64,000 bases of DNA from Cesiribacter sp. SM1 (lineage in GTDB: Bacteria; Bacteroidota; Bacteroidia; Cytophagales; Cyclobacteriaceae). Below the pieces are notes generated by a model. That model had not been told where the DNA came from. It made no database searches and saw nothing but the letters and a program-made list of their open reading frames with translations. Both the position numbers and the translations under genes were made by a program. The stretch's first letter is position 1; every line of letters starts with the position of its first letter. Below, piece after piece: positions 53,181-61,940 of the stretch. Location of the stretch: assembly GCF_020178975.1 (NCBI RefSeq), contig NZ_JAHXBU010000092.1, forward strand, positions 248,001 through 312,000, given 5' to 3'.

Positions 53181-54338
53181 CTATACTCTAACACTGCTCG
53201 GAATATTCACCAGCCTGTCTTCTACCCACTGGCTTACAGCAACACTATCGTGCTGGCAGTCCCGGAACATGGGCAATTTGTGCATCAGCGTCCAGGCTGG
53301 CCGTGACATTACTCCATTATTATTTGCTTCCGCTAAAAAAGCATCACGTTCTTCCCTGTTATCCAGCAGCAGCACATTGAGCCAGTAATTGGCTTTAGCT
53401 TCTTTGGCTTCTTCACAATATGCTATGCCAGCTATATCCTGAAAAAAAGCTTTATAGGTTGCTGCCAGTTTACGTTTATTTTCTACAAAACCAGCTAACT
53501 GCTCCAGCTGTGCACAGGCCAAGGCAGCATTAAGGTTAGGCATACGGTAGTTGTAGCCAATGTAGTCGTGGTTAAACTCCCAGGCATGCGGTACTTTGGC
53601 CTGTGTGGTTAGGTGCTTTGCCAGCTTTGCCAGTTGCTCATTATTAGTAACAATGGCCCCGCCTCCCCCGCAGGTAACTGTTTTGTTGCCATTAAAGCTG
53701 TAGGTACCCAGCAGCCCAAAAGTACCGGTGTGTTTACCTTTGTAGTAGCTTCCCAGCGATTCTGCGGCATCTTCAATCAGTGGAATATTCCATTCACTGC
53801 AGACAGCAGCAATGCGGTCTATTTCGCAGGGAAAGCCAAAACTGTGCATGGGCACACAGGCGGCAATACGGTTGCCAGTTTTTTTATTGATGGTGCCTTC
53901 GGCTCCCTTCTGCCCCCACTCATCCAGAAATGCCTGCAGCACATCTGCCGATAAGCCCAGGTTTTTTCTGTCGATATCCAGAAACACCGGCTTTGCACCA
54001 ATGTAGCTGATGGCATTGGCTGTTGCTATAAAGCTAAGGTCCTGTGTCAGCACTTCATCGCCCTGCTTAACACCTGCCACTAGTAGTGCCATATGCAGGG
54101 CAGCGGTGCCATTTACAGTTGCAACAGCATACTTTGCACCCGTAATCTCCTGCATCATTTCTTCAAAGCGGTTCACATAGGCACCTACCGACGAAACAAA
54201 GGTAGAGTCTATGGCATCTGCCACATATTTTTTCTCATTACCTGTAAACCTGGGCTCATGCAGTGGAATAAAATCCTGCCCCGGATAAAGTGTTTTGATA
54301 AAATCAATGATATGGCTGAACTTGCTGCTTTGCCCCAT
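53181..54338 (-). CDS. legC: LegC-type 4-keto-sugar aminotransferase
   Basis: The 385-residue PLP enzyme of the DegT family has a LegC-like N terminus (PLHEPRFTGNEKKYV, DSTFVSSVG), NGTAALHMAL near residue 80, IEDAAESLGSYYKG near 190 and the PLP lysine in SFNGNKTVTCGGGG near 213. This form is typical of legionaminic acid clusters, aminating the 4-keto-6-deoxy sugar from LegB. The second aminotransferase at 27.7-28.8 kb is a different subfamily. It is 83 bases downstream of legB and 3 bases upstream of legH. Confidence 0.9.
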   Translation of the reverse strand: MGQSSKFSHIIDFIKTLYPGQDFIPLHEPRFTGNEKKYVADAIDSTFVSSVGAYVNRFEEMMQEITGAKYAVATVNGTAALHMALLVAGVKQGDEVLTQDLSFIATANAISYIGAKPVFLDIDRKNLGLSADVLQAFLDEWGQKGAEGTINKKTGNRIAACVPMHSFGFPCEIDRIAAVCSEWNIPLIEDAAESLGSYYKGKHTGTFGLLGTYSFNGNKTVTCGGGGAIVTNNEQLAKLAKHLTTQAKVPHAWEFNHDYIGYNYRMPNLNAALACAQLEQLAGFVENKRKLAATYKAFFQDIAGIAYCEEAKEAKANYWLNVLLLDNREERDAFLAEANNNGVMSRPAWTLMHKLPMFRDCQHDSVAVSQWVEDRLVNIPSSVRV

Positions 54339-54421
54339 AAGTTTTTAATGGTTGGTGAAGCTGATGTTTTCTGCAGCGAGCGCTTTACCCCGCTATGGAA
54401 TGAAAGGAATAAAAACAGATC

Positions 54422-55420
54422 CTAAATATTATATATATCAGCCTTGTAATGGCGCAGGTTCTCTTTGTTGCTGAACCATTCAATGGTTTCACGAAGGCCT
54501 TCCTCCAGGCTGTACTTCATTTGCCAGCTGGTATTTTCCCTGATCTTGCTATTGGCTCCATACAGGCGAAACACCTCGCTTTTGGCCGGGCGTAAACGCT
54601 CCTCGTCCTGTACAATACGGGCCTGGGGGTTGATCTGGTCAATCATGCCCTGCGCCAGCTGTCCGATGGATATTTCAGATTCGGTGGCTATGTTACAGTC
54701 CTCACCCATCAGGCTGTCAGATTTGGCAATTTCTACAAATCCGTTGGCGGTATCTTTTACAAACAGCAGATCGCGTGTGGGTGTAAGATCGCCCAGCTTG
54801 ATTTCTGTTTTACCATTGAGCAGCTGTGTAATGATGGTAGGAATTACCGCCCTGGCAGATTGGCGGGGGCCATATGTATTAAAAGGACGAACAATGGTAA
54901 GGGGCAGGTTAAAGCTCCTGTAGAAGGATTCTGCTATACAGTCTGCCCCTATTTTTGAGGCCGAGTATGGTGACTGTGGCTGTCTTGGGTGCTTTTCATC
55001 AATAGGGATGTATTGTGCCGTTCCATAAACCTCTGAGGTAGAAGTTACCAGCACACGCTCCACGCCCAGGTCTTTTGCGGCCTGAACTACGTTAAGCGTT
55101 CCTTTTACATTGGTATCGATGTAGCTATCTGGCGAATGGTAGCTGAAAGGGATGGCAATAAGTGCCGCCAGGTGAAACACTACCTCTACTCCTTTCATGG
55201 CTGTGCGTACTCCATTTGGATCCCTGATGTCTCCGGCAAATATCTCTACCTGCGAGAGCTTTTCTTTAGGGAAGTTATCCAGCCAGCCCCAGCTGTTAAA
55301 TGAGTTATAGTATACAAATGCCCTTACCTTACACCCTTCTTCCAGCAAACGCTCCACTAAATGGCTTCCTATAAAACCATCGGCACCAGTTACAAGTACT
55401 TGTTTATTTTTTAAGTCCAT
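54422..55420 (-). CDS. legB: LegB-type nucleotide-sugar 4,6-dehydratase
   Basis: The SDR enzyme has about 332 residues. It has the NAD motif VTGADGFIGSHL near residue 9, the catalytic Tyr-x3-Lys in YSASKIGADCI near 152 and RPFNTYGPRQSARAVIPTII near 178. It is the soluble LegB type, distinct from the membrane CapD-like dehydratase at 22.7 kb. It removes water from GDP- or UDP-GlcNAc to give the 4-keto-6-deoxy sugar. The ATG at 55418-55420 places the start just ahead of the Rossmann motif (MDLKNKQVLVTG); an upstream start would add 17 residues. It is the first gene of the leg operon. Confidence 0.9.
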   Translation of the reverse strand: MDLKNKQVLVTGADGFIGSHLVERLLEEGCKVRAFVYYNSFNSWGWLDNFPKEKLSQVEIFAGDIRDPNGVRTAMKGVEVVFHLAALIAIPFSYHSPDSYIDTNVKGTLNVVQAAKDLGVERVLVTSTSEVYGTAQYIPIDEKHPRQPQSPYSASKIGADCIAESFYRSFNLPLTIVRPFNTYGPRQSARAVIPTIITQLLNGKTEIKLGDLTPTRDLLFVKDTANGFVEIAKSDSLMGEDCNIATESEISIGQLAQGMIDQINPQARIVQDEERLRPAKSEVFRLYGANSKIRENTSWQMKYSLEEGLRETIEWFSNKENLRHYKADIYNI

Positions 55421-55584
55421 TGAAAAGTTAATTTTTGCAGAGGCTCCTGTGGCAGTACCTCTTTTATTCATTTATTAAAAAATCATGTCTTCTCCGGCTG
55501 TCGGCAGGGCAGAACCAGACGCATGTAAAGAAGCTAAAAAAGAATTTATTTATCCAACGGGAAAGCCCTGTTTTATACGTATGA

Positions 55585-56757
55585 TCAGCTTTCCACAGCT
55601 TGTTTGCTTACTTTCCGGTAAAAATTCAGCATTTCCTCATTTATATTATCTAACCTGAACTTCTCCTGATAGTTTATAAGGCTGCGTTCACGCATGCGCT
55701 TTTGCAGTTCGGCATTACATACTACTTTCTCGATCTGCTTTGCCATGGCCTGTGCATCCGTTACAGGAAACATAAGCGCATTATCACCCGCATTCACCAC
55801 CTCGTGCAGCACAGGAATATCAGAACACACCACCGGCAGTGCTGCTGCCTGTGCCTCAATCAGGGAGCCTCCCAAACCTTCATACAAAGAGGGAAACACA
55901 AACACATCTGATGCGGCTAATAGTTGGGGTACATCATGCCGGTGTCCCAGCCATTGCATATGCTTGTTCAGGTAGGGATGTGCCTCTGTGAAGTCATCAA
56001 TATCTGCAGAGGCATTGCCCATTCGGCCACAGAACAGTATAGATATTTTATCCCAGACTTCCCTGTTACGCTCATGGAGTATGTGCAGGGCTTCCAGCAG
56101 ATGTACGTGTCCTTTCTGGTACTCCTGCCTCCCTACATGTATCAGCAATACTTTATCTGCTGCTATCCCCAGTTCTGTAATTAACTTTTCCCGTATGGCA
56201 ATCCTGTCGGCCAGGTGTGGATTTTCCTTTCTGCCCCGGAAAATAACAGACATCTGAGAAGAGGGGATGTTAAACTGCTCCTGATAGTGCTTTGCTACTT
56301 CGCGTGTGATGGCTATGGAATGATCGACCCCCCTGGAGCGGCTAAAGAAATCCATGTACTTTGCCAGGTAAAGGCCGGGTTTGCTTACCCTGGGATCCTT
56401 GAAACGGATTGGTGCATAGGTACAGTTTACCAGGCTTTCAACATGGTAAAAATCGGCAAAGAGCTTGGCAAACCTAACCCTCATATTCGATTCATACAGC
56501 ACTGAATGAACAACAGAAGGATTGAATTCCCTGATGACATCAGCAATATCGCGCCCGTTTTTCAGAAAGTTACCCCGCTCCAGAAAGGTAACGTTAAAAC
56601 CTTCGGAGAGAATCTCCTTTTCTATTCCTTCTTTCCGGTGCCCCAGCACAACAATCCTGAACTCCACGCCCCTCTCCCTAAGGTAATACCAGAGGTAGGC
56701 ATTGGAACGCTCTGCGCCGCCTGTTCCCAGGCTATCCTGTACAAATAGTATTTTCAT
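55585..56757 (-). CDS. Glycosyltransferase family 4 protein
   Basis: The 390-residue GT-B protein has VQDSLGTGGAERSNAYLWYYL at the N terminus, IHVGRQEYQKGHVHLL near residue 208 and FPSLYEGLGGSLIEAQAAALP near 286. It is coupled by a 4-bp overlap to the sulfotransferase gene upstream and lies 164 bases before the leg operon. The donor and acceptor are unknown. Confidence 0.87.
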   Translation of the reverse strand: MKILFVQDSLGTGGAERSNAYLWYYLRERGVEFRIVVLGHRKEGIEKEILSEGFNVTFLERGNFLKNGRDIADVIREFNPSVVHSVLYESNMRVRFAKLFADFYHVESLVNCTYAPIRFKDPRVSKPGLYLAKYMDFFSRSRGVDHSIAITREVAKHYQEQFNIPSSQMSVIFRGRKENPHLADRIAIREKLITELGIAADKVLLIHVGRQEYQKGHVHLLEALHILHERNREVWDKISILFCGRMGNASADIDDFTEAHPYLNKHMQWLGHRHDVPQLLAASDVFVFPSLYEGLGGSLIEAQAAALPVVCSDIPVLHEVVNAGDNALMFPVTDAQAMAKQIEKVVCNAELQKRMRERSLINYQEKFRLDNINEEMLNFYRKVSKQAVES

Positions 56758-57614
56758 GCCTTAATCAGGTATCCGTACTCCTCCAGATAGGCAGCAGCCT
56801 CCCGGTTTATTTCTTCAATGTCCTTCCCGCTAAGTTTCTCCAAACTTTTTTCATTCATGTTCCTGATACTGCTCTCCACGTTATGAATTTTAAACACATT
56901 TCCTTTAAAGGTATCCCTGAAAGGTTCAACACCTATAAAGTCGGTTATCGTCCTTAAGACCTCGTCGGGATTATCAGTAAACTCTTCGTAAGTAATTTCA
57001 TGAAAGCGGTTAGCCTTATTTTTGGTTTGCTTTACAAGCGCTATACTCCTGGCCCATTGTCTGGCACAATACGCCAGCGGATACTGCGAACCGGCCCTGA
57101 ACTGGGGGTTACCCTCCATTATATCTGCCTTTCGGTGTATACCCTCTGCTACAGCATAGCCATTCCTGACCAGATGTATAAAGTATACATCATCGAAATG
57201 ACGGTTAAAAAATTCTATCCGGGTAGTGTTGGCAATTGATTTTTCAAGCAGTACCGGCTTTTTCAAATCATAGAAATGCGACCACTGCCTTTTGATTCTG
57301 TTTGCTCTGGCTGCTGCACCGTTTTCATCAATCTTCATTTCTTCTTCACAGGCCTGCCACATACGGCGCCAGTTAAAATCTTCGGGCCGCAGCAGGGCAT
57401 CAGTGAGCACAACACCCTCATCGTTCAAAGAGCTCATGGCCGGATGTGTGGAAAGCACCTCCTCCAGCAGTGTAGTACCGGAATTGTAACACCCAATGAT
57501 AAAGACCCATTTCCTGTTGTGGATATTTCTGCCGCTTATGTTGAGCAGAGACATTAAAGTTTTATGCTTCCTGTAGCGGGAAACAAACCGTTGAAAAAGT
57601 GATTTCTCAGCCAT
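56754..57614 (-). CDS. Sulfotransferase
   Basis: The 286-residue protein has the 5'-phosphosulfate binding loop IGCYNSGTTLLEEVLSTHP near residue 40 and the 3'-phosphate motif IHLVRNGYAVAEGIHR near residue 145. This layout fits PAPS-dependent carbohydrate sulfotransferases. It overlaps the deacetylase gene (8 bases) and the GT gene (4 bases), so the trio is co-translated. A deacetylase followed by a sulfotransferase suggests N-deacetylation then N-sulfation of an amino sugar, or O-sulfation; the sequence does not decide which. Confidence 0.82.
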   Translation of the reverse strand: MAEKSLFQRFVSRYRKHKTLMSLLNISGRNIHNRKWVFIIGCYNSGTTLLEEVLSTHPAMSSLNDEGVVLTDALLRPEDFNWRRMWQACEEEMKIDENGAAARANRIKRQWSHFYDLKKPVLLEKSIANTTRIEFFNRHFDDVYFIHLVRNGYAVAEGIHRKADIMEGNPQFRAGSQYPLAYCARQWARSIALVKQTKNKANRFHEITYEEFTDNPDEVLRTITDFIGVEPFRDTFKGNVFKIHNVESSIRNMNEKSLEKLSGKDIEEINREAAAYLEEYGYLIKA

Positions 57615-58383
57615 TTAATACTTTATAGAGTTTTTTACTCACAGGCAATACCCTGCTGTGCCAGCCGCTTAAAATAAAGTGCAGCTTATTTACGCTGGTC
57701 TGGTCTGTTACACTTAACCTGGATATGCGGTATGGGTTAAAACCTTTCGAGGGCAGCTTATGATCAAACAGAAAGGCGTATTCAATGCCTGCTTCTTTTG
57801 CTACCTTTTCTGTTAAAGTGCTGTGGTTGCCATTTGGATAAGCAAACAATCTATATCCCTTCAGCCCCCGCTCTTCAAAAAACTGCTTAGATTTCATAAA
57901 CTCGTCCTGCAGCTCTGCTTCCGTACACTTATCGAACATGGGATGTGTGTGCGAATGATTTGCAATGGTAACGCCAGCTTCCTGCATTTCCAGCAGTTGG
58001 GCAGTGGTTAGCTGCTGTTGTTCAAGGGGTGCCTTATCAACAGTAGCGCGCAGCTGCTCCAGGTATGCAAGCCTTTTATGATTAGGCCATTCCTTTACTT
58101 CCCACACTTTTTTTCCGCCTTGTTCCGGCCCCAGCAGGTATTCAAGTTCATCCCACCAGAATGGTATCTTAGTATCTATGAGTCCGGTAATAACAAACAG
58201 AATTGCAGGAAGTTTGTATTGCTTAAGCAGCGGGAACATATGCTGATAGAAGGAAACATCACCATCATCCACAGTAACAAGAATGTTCTTCTGCTGGTAA
58301 ATATTGAAATGTGCAGCAAGCTTATGCTGTGCATCTATCTTGTGATAAGTTACAATTGTAGGATTTAGCTCTAGCTCCTTCAT
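57607..58383 (-). CDS. Polysaccharide deacetylase (NodB domain)
   Basis: The 258-residue protein has the clear NodB motif set: VTVDDGDVSF near residue 36, NHSHTHPMF near residue 142 and RLFAYPNGNHS near 180. It has no signal peptide, so it acts in the cytoplasm on a lipid-linked or nucleotide precursor. Of the three deacetylase-like genes in the locus, this has the most standard motifs. It overlaps the sulfotransferase gene by 8 bases. Confidence 0.85.
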   Translation of the reverse strand: MKELELNPTIVTYHKIDAQHKLAAHFNIYQQKNILVTVDDGDVSFYQHMFPLLKQYKLPAILFVITGLIDTKIPFWWDELEYLLGPEQGGKKVWEVKEWPNHKRLAYLEQLRATVDKAPLEQQQLTTAQLLEMQEAGVTIANHSHTHPMFDKCTEAELQDEFMKSKQFFEERGLKGYRLFAYPNGNHSTLTEKVAKEAGIEYAFLFDHKLPSKGFNPYRISRLSVTDQTSVNKLHFILSGWHSRVLPVSKKLYKVLNG

Positions 58384-58569
58384 GCTTTGGGTGCAATACT
58401 TTTATGAGACCTTTAAGGTTGTGACGGTACTGAATACCCTTTTATGCTGCAGTCAAAATATGAAAGCAACTACTAAAGAAAGGCTCACCTTCTGCATGCA
58501 TAACACTTAAACTGATCTCTATATAAGAACAGCACACATGCTGTGATGTTTAGAAATAACTGATCTGGA

Positions 58570-59484
58570 CTAACCTAACATTTTGTCTGCTGCCGGCGTG
58601 TTGACATAGCAGAAAGGGAGCCAGTACATAGCACTTTTTCTAAGCAGTCTTTTTAATTCCACACCAGCATATATCGAAAGGCTTTTAAAGTTCCATGACA
58701 AGCCTTCGCCGGAAGTATCAAAGTCTTTGTATCCGAATTGTTTTGCCAGCTCTATGGTTTCATCGCTTAGCTGATGGCCAAATGCTTTATCCTTTTTCCA
58801 TTTGTCAAGCGAAGAACTTCTAAAGCTGAATGCATCAGAAACCGGTTTCAAACCTAGCTTTTCCTCAAGAAATGCAGCATTTTCAGCAACCAGATCCTCG
58901 TAACGGACAATATCTATATTAAGTGATTCTTTATTCTTCAGCAGGTTAACGTTGGAAACAAACCATTCCCGTTCAAACTCGCTGCAGTCATGTTTCCAGC
59001 GATCCCAGCCAGAATAAATAACAGATAAAGGATGCCGAACAAGCCCCAAAAACTTCACATTAACCTTATCTTTATACTGACAGGCAAATTCAGCCAATAG
59101 ATCCAGATTGCTCTGATTATACAGATGATGCGGACTTTTCTCAACAAATAATGGTTTGTACTGGCTGATCAAATCAAAGTAAGCGCTGAATATTTCTGCC
59201 TTAGATGCGTCTGCTGAAAGGCACTCTTCTACGCTGTTATCTTTAAGAAATTTATTTAATGCCTGCAGGGCAGCAGACCTGGAGAATGGCACTTTACTCC
59301 TGTGCATTTTATCCTGATAGAGATCTAATGCAGAGGCTGCCTTGCTCCAGAAAAGTGTTTCGTTCTCGTGGTGTGTTGTATTCTTAACCATGTTGAAACC
59401 ATAGTTCTTCACCAGCAATTTTTGTAAAGCGCTGGAGCCTGCAGATTTTGTTGAAAGGATTATACAATTGTAAAGTTTATTCAT
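58570..59484 (-). CDS. Sulfotransferase
   Basis: The protein has about 304 residues, with the 5'-PSB loop ILSTKSAGSSALQKLL near residue 9 and the 3'-PB segment FLGLVRHPLSVIYSGWDRW near residue 155, plus FVEKSPHHLYN. It resembles the other sulfotransferase in role but not closely in sequence, so they are probably not recent duplicates. The ATG at 59482-59484 is chosen; the longer form would use TTG. It lies 186 bases upstream of the deacetylase gene. Confidence 0.8.
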   Translation of the reverse strand: MNKLYNCIILSTKSAGSSALQKLLVKNYGFNMVKNTTHHENETLFWSKAASALDLYQDKMHRSKVPFSRSAALQALNKFLKDNSVEECLSADASKAEIFSAYFDLISQYKPLFVEKSPHHLYNQSNLDLLAEFACQYKDKVNVKFLGLVRHPLSVIYSGWDRWKHDCSEFEREWFVSNVNLLKNKESLNIDIVRYEDLVAENAAFLEEKLGLKPVSDAFSFRSSSLDKWKKDKAFGHQLSDETIELAKQFGYKDFDTSGEGLSWNFKSLSIYAGVELKRLLRKSAMYWLPFCYVNTPAADKMLG

Positions 59485-59585
59485 ATCGTTCAATGCCGTT
59501 GATCAAGAAAAACAGGACAGGGAATCCCCATAACTCCCTGTAACCTGGTATTATTTACAAAATATAAGGCTGAATTAACAACCTC

Positions 59586-60524
59586 TTACAGCTTACTTTT
59601 TACTTTCCTCAGGTACATAAGCTGAAACCTGGAATTTGCTTTGATCAGGAATTCTTCAGCTTTCGACCGTTTCTTGTCAAAGAAATCCTGATGCTCCCTT
59701 ACAATGGCCGGAAACCTGTTTTTGATTTTGTCATATATCAGATTCCTGGCCTGTTTAACATAGGAATGGTTGGAAATGCCCAGCTTCTTTTCAATAGCAG
59801 AGTCTACCAGTTCCCAGCTTTGAATCACACTCCTGACTTTCTCTTCTTTATTCCAGGAGCTGGTGTTGCCTCCGGTATGGCGCCTGTAATAGACTTCTGT
59901 AGAGGGCACAAAAACAATGTGTGATGCACTAAGCAGTACCCTCGCAAAAAACTCACCATCCTGGTTCATTTTCAGATCTTCGTTCCAGTAACCTGCCTCT
60001 TCCAAAAGGCTTTTTCTCACCAGGTAAACGTGTGGCGGAAACCAGATGCTGTGTTTGCCAAATACATCCAGCAATTTTAGCGGACCATTACTGCTGATAT
60101 ACGTTGGTTCATGAGCCTTGGATGTCAGCTGATCCTGTCTGGTTCTGAATCTGCCCCATTTACAGGTGGCAACAGCATGCGAATCATAGGGTTCTAAGGC
60201 CTTTAGCTGCTCCTCAAATTTGTTGGCAGCAATCAGGTCGTCTGAATCCAGAAACTGAATATACATGCCCTTAGCCATTTCAATGCCTATGTTTCTGCAG
60301 GTATTTCCACCCTTACAGCGTTCTGCAGGGCGGCGTACATAGCTAAACCGTGAGTCTTTACTGATGTATTTTTGCAACACAGCCTCTGTTTCGTCAGTTG
60401 ATCCATCATCAACTACAATACATTCCCATTCAGGCATGGTTTGAGCTGCAACTGAATCTAAAGTTTCGCTTATGATATCTCCCCTGTTATACGTTGGTAT
60501 AACTACAGAAACTTTGATTTCCAT
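59586..60524 (-). CDS. Glycosyltransferase family 2 protein
   Basis: The 312-residue GT-A protein has the classic start VSVVIPTYNRGDII, VVDDGSTDETEAVL, GGNTCRNIGIEMA and the metal-binding FLDSDDLI near residue 92, then a C-terminal acceptor region. It is the first gene after the terminator at 60693-60715, so its promoter should be in the 60525-60690 gap. The sugar is unknown. Confidence 0.86.
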   Translation of the reverse strand: MEIKVSVVIPTYNRGDIISETLDSVAAQTMPEWECIVVDDGSTDETEAVLQKYISKDSRFSYVRRPAERCKGGNTCRNIGIEMAKGMYIQFLDSDDLIAANKFEEQLKALEPYDSHAVATCKWGRFRTRQDQLTSKAHEPTYISSNGPLKLLDVFGKHSIWFPPHVYLVRKSLLEEAGYWNEDLKMNQDGEFFARVLLSASHIVFVPSTEVYYRRHTGGNTSSWNKEEKVRSVIQSWELVDSAIEKKLGISNHSYVKQARNLIYDKIKNRFPAIVREHQDFFDKKRSKAEEFLIKANSRFQLMYLRKVKSKL

Positions 60525-60692
60525 AAAAAAATGATTCTCTGAATCCCGCTTAATATTGTGCTATTTTAGACCCATAGTCTTATATAATAATATGATCAGG
60601 GCCATATTGTTTAGATTATGCAGTCTATTGATATTAAATAAACAAAGTAGCGGAAGCCATATAAAACAACATATATGAGGTGCATAAAATAT

Positions 60693-60715
60693 TAAAGCCG
60701 GCTAAACCGGCTTTA
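60693..60715 (-). terminator. Intrinsic terminator after the epimerase gene
   Basis: A 9-bp stem (60693-60701 with 60707-60715) with a 5-base loop starts 24 bases past the stop at 60739. The minus strand continues AT-rich. It separates the wzc/epimerase segment from the glycosyltransferase operon. Confidence 0.65.
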
Positions 60716-60738
60716 TAAGATTTTCTGTAGATAACACT

Positions 60739-61719
60739 TCATGCTTTGGCATACCAGTCTACCGCCAAAGACAAACCCTCCTGAACAGAATAAGCTGGCT
60801 GGTACCCAATCAGTGATTTTGCTTTGGATATGTTGGCCAGGCTATGTTTAACATCCCCCACTCGCTCTTCCCTGTAAATGGGCTTAATGTCTGTTCCAGT
60901 TAGCTCACATATCCTGTTCCACAGCTCATTAAGGGTGGTGCGCTCTCCAAAAGCTATGTTTACAACCTCATGTTCGGCTACTTCCGGGGCAAGCATCGCT
61001 TTTATGTTTGCCTGAACTGCGTTTTCAACAAAGGTAAAATCACGACTGGTTTCCCCATCACCATTGATGTATGCCGCCTGCTTGTTTAAAGCAGCTTCTA
61101 TGAACAGGGGAATAACTGCAGCATAGGGTCCGTTAGGGTTTTGCTTTGGACCAAACACATTAAAGTACCGCAGCCCTATTGTATGGAAATTGTAGGTTCT
61201 CGAAAAAACGCTGGCATATAACTCATTCACATACTTGGTAATTGCATAGGGAGATAAGGGATTGCCTATTTCGTTTTCAACTTTAGGCAGGCCCGGGTGA
61301 TCTCCGTAAGTACTGGAACTGGCAGCATAGACCATACGCTTCACCCCCGCATCTCGGGCAGCAACCAGCATGTTTAAAAAGCCAGAGATGTTCACTTCAT
61401 TTGTAGTAACAGGGTCATTGATAGAACGCGGAACAGAACCCAGTGCCGCCTGGTGAGAAACATATTCTATTCCGGCTACTGCTTTTTTACAGGTCTCGGG
61501 GTCACGTATATCTCCTTCCATAAATTCAAATGCGGGGTTCTCCATGAACTCCTGCAGATTGCTGCGGTCACCTGTAGAGAAGTTATCAAGCACCCTTACC
61601 TTTTTAGCACCATATTTCAGTAGGTACTCTACTATATTAGATCCGATAAAACCTGCGCCACCGGTCACTAAAAAACTGTGCTTGTTAAGTTCTTCTTTAT
61701 GGTAAGCTGTATTGTACAT
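60739..61719 (-). CDS. UDP-sugar 4-epimerase (WbpP/TviC-like SDR)
   Basis: The 326-residue extended SDR protein has the NAD motif [16 protein letters not shown] near residue 18, the [10 protein letters not shown] segment near residue 93, the catalytic Tyr-x3-Lys in [11 protein letters not shown] near 155 and [21 protein letters not shown] near 180. This form is like the UDP-GlcNAc/GalNAc 4-epimerases (WbpP, Gne). It may supply UDP-GalNAc or GalNAc-uronic precursors for the glycan. It is flanked by hairpins on both sides, so it is probably its own transcription unit. Confidence 0.85.
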   Translation of the reverse strand: MYNTAYHKEELNKHSFLVTGGAGFIGSNIVEYLLKYGAKKVRVLDNFSTGDRSNLQEFMENPAFEFMEGDIRDPETCKKAVAGIEYVSHQAALGSVPRSINDPVTTNEVNISGFLNMLVAARDAGVKRMVYAASSSTYGDHPGLPKVENEIGNPLSPYAITKYVNELYASVFSRTYNFHTIGLRYFNVFGPKQNPNGPYAAVIPLFIEAALNKQAAYINGDGETSRDFTFVENAVQANIKAMLAPEVAEHEVVNIAFGERTTLNELWNRICELTGTDIKPIYREERVGDVKHSLANISKAKSLIGYQPAYSVQEGLSLAVDWYAKA

Positions 61720-61873
61720 GATGTAGGAGATATGATAATTTTAAAAATCAGGGTAAATGTAAGCTTAAAGATTCAATTTGTGATGCGCAGCTAGAGGCTA
61801 TGCCAGCAGAACAACCGTTGCGCCACCACTTAGGCAAATAAGTGCCTGCACCTGCAATAAACACTTGCATAAA

Positions 61874-61903
61874 TACGGTGCGGCAAACAGAGGCCGCACC
61901 GTA
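61874..61903 (-). terminator. Terminator-like hairpin after wzc
   Basis: An 11-bp GC-rich stem (61874-61884 with 61893-61903) with an 8-base loop lies 38 bases past the wzc stop. The T-tail on the minus strand is short, so it may be a weak terminator or an attenuator before the epimerase gene. Confidence 0.5.
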
Positions 61904-61940
61904 GTACTATAACAGTTTTCAGAATTCTGTATTAAGCTAT

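Noticed and set aside
53181-54338. Pseudaminic acid pathway instead of legionaminic
   Set aside because: The dehydratase and aminotransferase are LegB- and LegC-like, and a hydrolysing NeuC-type epimerase and PtmE are present. No PseG-like UDP-sugar hydrolase was seen.
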